Assembly: GCA_963422565.1 (NCBI GenBank)
Contig: OY730228.1
Span: 1,612,001 to 1,676,000, forward strand
DNA: 64,000 nt
Reading direction: 5' to 3'
Origin: G963422565 sp963422565
GTDB lineage: Bacteria; Pseudomonadota; Alphaproteobacteria; MPNO01
Position 1 is the stretch's first letter; the number at the start of each line of letters is the position of its first letter. This document shows positions 60,091 to 64,000 of this stretch, one piece after another. Under the pieces are notes generated by a model. The model was not told where the DNA came from. It did no database searches and saw nothing but the letters and a program-made list of their open reading frames with translations. The position numbers and the translations under genes are program-made.

Positions 60091-61607
60091 CGCGCGACGC
60101 GGAGCCTCCCGTCATCGGGGTCGTCGGGGCAGGAACGATGGGGCGCGGCATCGCCCAGATCGCCGCTTCCGGCGGATACCGCGTGCTGCTCCACGACAGC
60201 CGAGACGGGGCGGCGATCGATGCGCGCGGCTTCGTCGCCCGAATGCTGCGCAGAGCTGCCGAGAAGAGGCTGACGACCCCGGCCGAGGCCGAGGCCGGTA
60301 TCGACCGGATCGAGATCGTCGACGATCTCGGCGGCTTCGCGCCCTGCGCCATCGTCGTCGAGGCGATCCTTGAAGAGCTCGAGGCCAAGAGGGCGCTGTT
60401 CTCCGCCCTCGAGGCCGCCGTCGGCGCCGGCTGCGTCCTCGCCACCAACACATCATCCCTCTCGGTCACCGCGATCGCCGCCGGCTGCGCCGCCCCGGGC
60501 CGGGTCGCCGGCTGCCATTTCTTCAACCCGGTGCCGCTGCTCAAGGTCGTCGAGATCGTCGACGGATTGCTTACCGAGCCCTGGGTCGGCGACGCGCTCG
60601 TCGATTTCGCGCGGCGCTGCGGCCACAGCCCGGTGCGCGCCAAGGACTCGCCGGGCTTCCTGGTCAACCATGCCGGACGCGGGCTCTACACCGAGGGGCT
60701 GCGGATCGTCCAGGAGGGCATCGCGGCGCCGGAGACGGTCGACGATATCCTGCGCGAGGGCGGGACGGGCTTCCGCATGGGACCGTTCGAGCTGATGGAC
60801 ACGACCGGGCTCGACGTCTCCGGCGTCGTCATGGAGTCGATCTACCGCCAGTTCTACGACGAGCCGCGCTTCCGCCCGGCGGCGGCGACCCGCCAGCGCA
60901 TGGCGGCGGGGCTGTTCGGCCGCAAGACCGGGCAGGGCTGGTACCGCTACGAAAGCGGCCGCAAGATCGCCGCGCCCGCCGCGCCGCCTCCCGAGGCCGT
61001 GCCGAGCTCGGTCTGGGTGAGCCCGGCCGACCCGGCCGGTCAGGCGGCGGTCACGGCGGCGATCGCCGACATGGCGGAGGTCGTGAGCGGGGCCGCGCCC
61101 GGGCCCCGTTCGCTCTGCCTGGTGACCCCGCTCGGCGAGGACGCGACGACCGCGACGCTGTCCCAGGGGCTGCCGCCGTCGCGCACCGTCGCGGTCGACA
61201 CCCTGTTCGGGCTGACCGGGCGGCGGACGCTGATGACCAACCCGGCGACCGAACCCGCTTTCCGCGACCAGGCGCACGCCCTGTTCGCCGCCGCCGGCTC
61301 GGCGGTGAGCGTGATCCACGACAGCCCTGGCTTCGTCGCCCAGCGGGTGGTGGCGACGATCGTCAACATCGCCTGCGATATCGCCCAGCAGCGGATCGCC
61401 TCGCCGGGCGACATCGACATGGCGGTGCGTCTCGGCCTCGCCTATCCGCAAGGGCCGATCGCCTGGGGCGATCGTCTGGGCGGGCGCCGCTTGCTCGCGA
61501 TTCTGGATGCACTGTGGGCGTTCTACCGCGATCCGCGCTACCGGCCGAGCCCGTGGCTGCTCCGCCGCGCGCGGCTCGGCGTCCCGCTCGCGACCCCCGA
61601 GGGGTGA
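60087..61607 (+). CDS. 3-hydroxyacyl-CoA dehydrogenase, PaaH-like
   Basis: 506-residue NAD-dependent dehydrogenase. The N-terminal Rossmann motif is GVVGAGTMGRGIAQIAA. NTSSLSVTAIA and HFFNPVPLLKVVEIV follow, with the catalytic histidine in the latter. Two C-terminal 3HCDH domains are present (NHAGRGLYTEGLRI near residue 193, and PGFVAQRVVATIVN in the second half), the layout of PaaH. It is coupled to the PaaG-like gene by 4 bp. It would oxidise the 3-hydroxyacyl-CoA formed after ring opening. Confidence 0.92.
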   Translation: MTRDAEPPVIGVVGAGTMGRGIAQIAASGGYRVLLHDSRDGAAIDARGFVARMLRRAAEKRLTTPAEAEAGIDRIEIVDDLGGFAPCAIVVEAILEELEAKRALFSALEAAVGAGCVLATNTSSLSVTAIAAGCAAPGRVAGCHFFNPVPLLKVVEIVDGLLTEPWVGDALVDFARRCGHSPVRAKDSPGFLVNHAGRGLYTEGLRIVQEGIAAPETVDDILREGGTGFRMGPFELMDTTGLDVSGVVMESIYRQFYDEPRFRPAAATRQRMAAGLFGRKTGQGWYRYESGRKIAAPAAPPPEAVPSSVWVSPADPAGQAAVTAAIADMAEVVSGAAPGPRSLCLVTPLGEDATTATLSQGLPPSRTVAVDTLFGLTGRRTLMTNPATEPAFRDQAHALFAAAGSAVSVIHDSPGFVAQRVVATIVNIACDIAQQRIASPGDIDMAVRLGLAYPQGPIAWGDRLGGRRLLAILDALWAFYRDPRYRPSPWLLRRARLGVPLATPEG

Positions 61608-61695
61608 GCGCCGCGCGCCGGTCGAAGGGGCTTGCATCGCCGCGGGCCGGGCGACACATTGCGGTCCCTCATTCTCCCCCGGCGGCGCGACGGAC

Positions 61696-63669
61696 ATGGT
61701 GACTCACGCTCAGATGGCAAACGCCGTCCGCGCGCTCGCGATCGATGCGGTCGAGGCGGCGGGCAGCGGTCATCCGGGCATGCCGATGGGCATGGCCGAC
61801 GCGGCGACGGTGCTGTTCGCACGCTTCCTGAAATTCGATCCGGCGGCACCCGACTGGCCCGACCGGGATCGCTTCGTGCTGTCGGCCGGGCACGGCTCGA
61901 TGCTGCTCTACGCGCTGCTCCATCTGACCGGCTATCCGGAGATGACTGCCGAGGAGCTCGCGCGCTTCCGCCGGCTCGGCAGCCGGACCGCCGGCCATCC
62001 GGAGTACGGGCAGGCCGCAGGCATCGAGACGACCACCGGGCCGCTCGGTCAGGGCTTCGCGACCGCCGTCGGCATGGCGATCGCCGAACGCTGCCTCGCC
62101 GCCCGCTTCGGCGTCGGCCTCGTCGACCACAACGTCTTCGTGATCGCCAGCGACGGCGACCTGATGGAGGGGATCAGCCACGAGGCCGCATCGCTCGCCG
62201 GCCATCTCCGGCTCGGTCGGTTGATCGTCCTCCACGACGACAACCTCGTCTCTATCGACGGCCCGACCGGGCTGGCCCTGGGCGACGACGCGCGCGCCCG
62301 CTTCGCCGCCTATGGCTGGCAGACCGCCGCGGTCGACGGGCACGACCCCGAGGCGGTCGCCGAGGCGATCGCTCGCGCGCTCGAAAGCCCCGAGCCCTCG
62401 CTGATCTGCTGCCGGACGGTGATCGGCTACGGCGCGCCGACCAAGGCCGGCAGCGCGGCCGCCCACGGGGCGCCGCTCGGACCCGACGAGGCAGCCGCCG
62501 CCAAGGCCGCGCTCGGCTGGGATGCGCCGCCGTTCGCCCTTCCCGAGCCGATCCGCGCCGAATGGCGGCGCGCCGGCGCCCGCGGCGGCGCCGAGCGCAG
62601 CGCCTGGGAGGCGCGGCTGGCGGCGGCGGCGGACGGGAGCGAGTTCATGCGGCGGATGGCCGGAGAGCTGCCCGAAGGCTGGCGGGAGGCGACCGCCGAA
62701 ATCGGCCGGGCCGCCGCCGAGGCACCTCGCCGCGCGACCCGCCGGTCGTCGGGTCGGGTCATCGCGGCGTTGGCCGGCGTCGTGCCGGAACTGATCGGTG
62801 GGTCCGCCGACCTCTCGGAGTCCAACGACACGCGGCCGAAAGGGGCGGCGGCGATCACCGCGGAGGACTTCTCCGGCCGCTACATCCATTACGGGGTGCG
62901 CGAACACGCGATGGCCGCGGCGATGAACGGCATGGCGCTGCACGGCGGCGTCATACCCTATGGCGGTACCTTCCTGGTCTTCTCGGACTATCTCAGACCG
63001 GCGCTGCGCCTCGCCGCGCTGATGGGCCGACGGGTCGTCTTCGTGCTGACGCACGATTCGATCGGGCTCGGCGAGGACGGTCCGACTCATCAGCCGATCG
63101 AGCATCTGGCGAGCCTGAGAGCGATGCCCAATCTCCGGGTCTTCCGTCCCTGCGACGCGGTGGAGACCGCCGAATGCTGGGAGCTCGCCCTCGCGCATGC
63201 GGACGGCCCGTCGGTGCTGGCGCTGTCCCGCCAGGCGGTGCCGACGCTGCGCGCGGGGGCCGGGGCCGGAAACCTCGCGGCCAGAGGCGGCTATGTCCTC
63301 GCCGAAGCGGGGACGGGGCCGGCGCAGGCAGTGCTCCTGGCCACCGGCTCGGAGGTCGCGGTCGCGGCGGCGGCGCGCAGCCTGCTCGAGGCCAAGGGAG
63401 TCCCGACCCGGCTGGTCTCGCTTCCCTGCTGGGAGATTTTCGATCTCCAAGACGCCGGCTATCGCGATGCCGTACTCGGCGGGGACGCGGTGCGGGTCGC
63501 CGTCGAGGCGGCGGTCGGCATCGGCTGGGAACGCTATCTCGGCCCGCGCGGCGCCTTCGTCGGCATGACCGGGTTCGGGGCGTCGGCACCGCAGGAGGCG
63601 CTCTACCGGCATTTCGGGCTAACCGCGGCGGCCGTCGCGGCGGCGGCGCGCAGCCTGCTCGACGCATAG
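61696..63669 (+). CDS. tkt: Transketolase
   Basis: 657-residue thiamine-diphosphate enzyme of the pentose-phosphate and Calvin pathways. The N-terminal GSGHPGMPMGMAD starts the cofactor domain. GPLGQGFATAVGMAIAE and SDGDLMEG form the thiamine-diphosphate site, and VLTHDSIGLGEDGPTHQPIE with a histidine belongs to the pyrimidine domain. The length is normal. It lies 21 bp before the glyceraldehyde-3-phosphate dehydrogenase gene. ATG 61696 was chosen because the conserved domain begins within seven residues. No RuBisCO gene is visible. Confidence 0.95.
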   Translation: MVTHAQMANAVRALAIDAVEAAGSGHPGMPMGMADAATVLFARFLKFDPAAPDWPDRDRFVLSAGHGSMLLYALLHLTGYPEMTAEELARFRRLGSRTAGHPEYGQAAGIETTTGPLGQGFATAVGMAIAERCLAARFGVGLVDHNVFVIASDGDLMEGISHEAASLAGHLRLGRLIVLHDDNLVSIDGPTGLALGDDARARFAAYGWQTAAVDGHDPEAVAEAIARALESPEPSLICCRTVIGYGAPTKAGSAAAHGAPLGPDEAAAAKAALGWDAPPFALPEPIRAEWRRAGARGGAERSAWEARLAAAADGSEFMRRMAGELPEGWREATAEIGRAAAEAPRRATRRSSGRVIAALAGVVPELIGGSADLSESNDTRPKGAAAITAEDFSGRYIHYGVREHAMAAAMNGMALHGGVIPYGGTFLVFSDYLRPALRLAALMGRRVVFVLTHDSIGLGEDGPTHQPIEHLASLRAMPNLRVFRPCDAVETAECWELALAHADGPSVLALSRQAVPTLRAGAGAGNLAARGGYVLAEAGTGPAQAVLLATGSEVAVAAAARSLLEAKGVPTRLVSLPCWEIFDLQDAGYRDAVLGGDAVRVAVEAAVGIGWERYLGPRGAFVGMTGFGASAPQEALYRHFGLTAAAVAAAARSLLDA

Positions 63670-63690
63670 ACCGATCACGCGGAGGACATC

Positions 63691-64000
63691 ATGACGGTCA
63701 GGGTTGCGATCAACGGGTTCGGACGCATCGGCCGGCTGGCCCTGCGCGCTGCCTATGAGAGCGGCCGCGGCGATCTCGACTTCGTCGCGGTCAACGATCT
63801 CGGGCCGCCCGAGGTCAACGCCCATCTGCTGCGCCGGGACTCGAGCCATGGCCGCTTCGACGCCGAAATCTCCGCCGACGAGTCGGCGCTGACGGTCGAA
63901 GGCCACGAGATCCGGGTCTTCGCCGAGCGCGATCCGGCGGTGCTGCCCTGGGCCGAGCTCGGGATCGATCTGGTGATGGAGTGCACCGGCCTGTTCACCC
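63691..64000 (+). CDS. gap: Glyceraldehyde-3-phosphate dehydrogenase, N-terminal part (3' end missing)
   Basis: The first 103 residues of the NAD-binding domain of type I glyceraldehyde-3-phosphate dehydrogenase. INGFGRIGRLALRA is the dinucleotide-binding turn. FVAVNDLGP and DSSHGRF follow, and MECTGLFT reaches the window edge. The catalytic cysteine lies beyond the window. GCGGAGGACATC before the ATG is a strong ribosome-binding site. It follows transketolase closely, the usual order in alphaproteobacterial sugar operons. Confidence 0.95.
   Translation, partial: MTVRVAINGFGRIGRLALRAAYESGRGDLDFVAVNDLGPPEVNAHLLRRDSSHGRFDAEISADESALTVEGHEIRVFAERDPAVLPWAELGIDLVMECTGLFT

Noticed and set aside
1..64000. 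tRNA, rRNA genes or CRISPR arrays
   Set aside because: No cloverleaf, ribosomal RNA core sequence or regularly spaced direct repeats were seen on reading through. A tRNAscan or CRISPR search could still find something I missed.

Overview
The window is a high-GC, gene-dense stretch of a proteobacterial chromosome, most likely an alphaproteobacterium. The best taxonomic evidence is the block tsaD / hemC-hemD-Mic60 homologue-hemY at 26.7-32.2 kb, with tsaD divergent from hemC and a mitofilin-like gene inside the heme operon, an arrangement typical of Alphaproteobacteria. The transketolase followed by glyceraldehyde-3-phosphate dehydrogenase at the right edge agrees. Genes are packed with many 4-bp ATGA/GTGA overlaps, and GTG starts are frequent.

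Layout. 0-2.3 kb: end of an SsuC/TauC-type ABC importer with two different permeases. 2.3-3.3 kb: a broken TbpB-like surface lipoprotein. 3.3-17.6 kb: an accessory catabolic stretch (arylsulfotransferase-like protein, amidohydrolase, polysaccharide-deacetylase-like protein, VOC protein, four alpha/beta-type or MBL hydrolases, TAXI-TRAP transporter, HsaA-like monooxygenase, acyl-CoA ligase). 17.7-18.9 kb: a decayed restriction-modification locus, with a DPPH-type DNA methyltransferase carrying a frameshift and a stop codon followed by a 5'-truncated Eco29kI-like endonuclease. 18.9-25.5 kb: quinone oxidoreductase, a three-subunit molybdenum hydroxylase, a VOC protein and a MaoC-like hydratase. 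25.5-32.2 kb: CoA-transferase, tsaD and the heme operon.

32.2-39.9 kb holds a complete type I Zorya anti-phage system (zorA-zorB-zorC-zorD, minus strand) inserted between hemY and an oxyR/katA pair. 42.8-49.3 kb: thiolase, a complete NMT1/THI5-type ABC importer, an amidase and a histone-deacetylase-like hydrolase. 49.6-50.3 kb: an internally deleted IS481-like element.

50.4-61.6 kb is the most interesting metabolic region. A TetR regulator leads a tightly coupled minus-strand operon: PaaA-like, DUF59 (PaaD-like), PaaB-like, PaaC-like, a separate zinc-ribbon gene, LigA-like and LigB-like extradiol dioxygenase subunits, and an isochorismatase-fold hydrolase. PaaG-like and PaaH-like beta-oxidation genes are divergent nearby, and an alpha/beta hydrolase, MBL hydrolase and double-hotdog thioesterase operon converges on it. 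The classical phenylacetate genes paaE, paaK and paaZ are absent. I infer a multicomponent di-iron oxygenase coupled to extradiol ring cleavage, on an unknown aromatic acid or its CoA ester. The window ends in transketolase and a partial gap gene.

No tRNA, rRNA or CRISPR array was seen. All calls come from reading the sequence without database searches.
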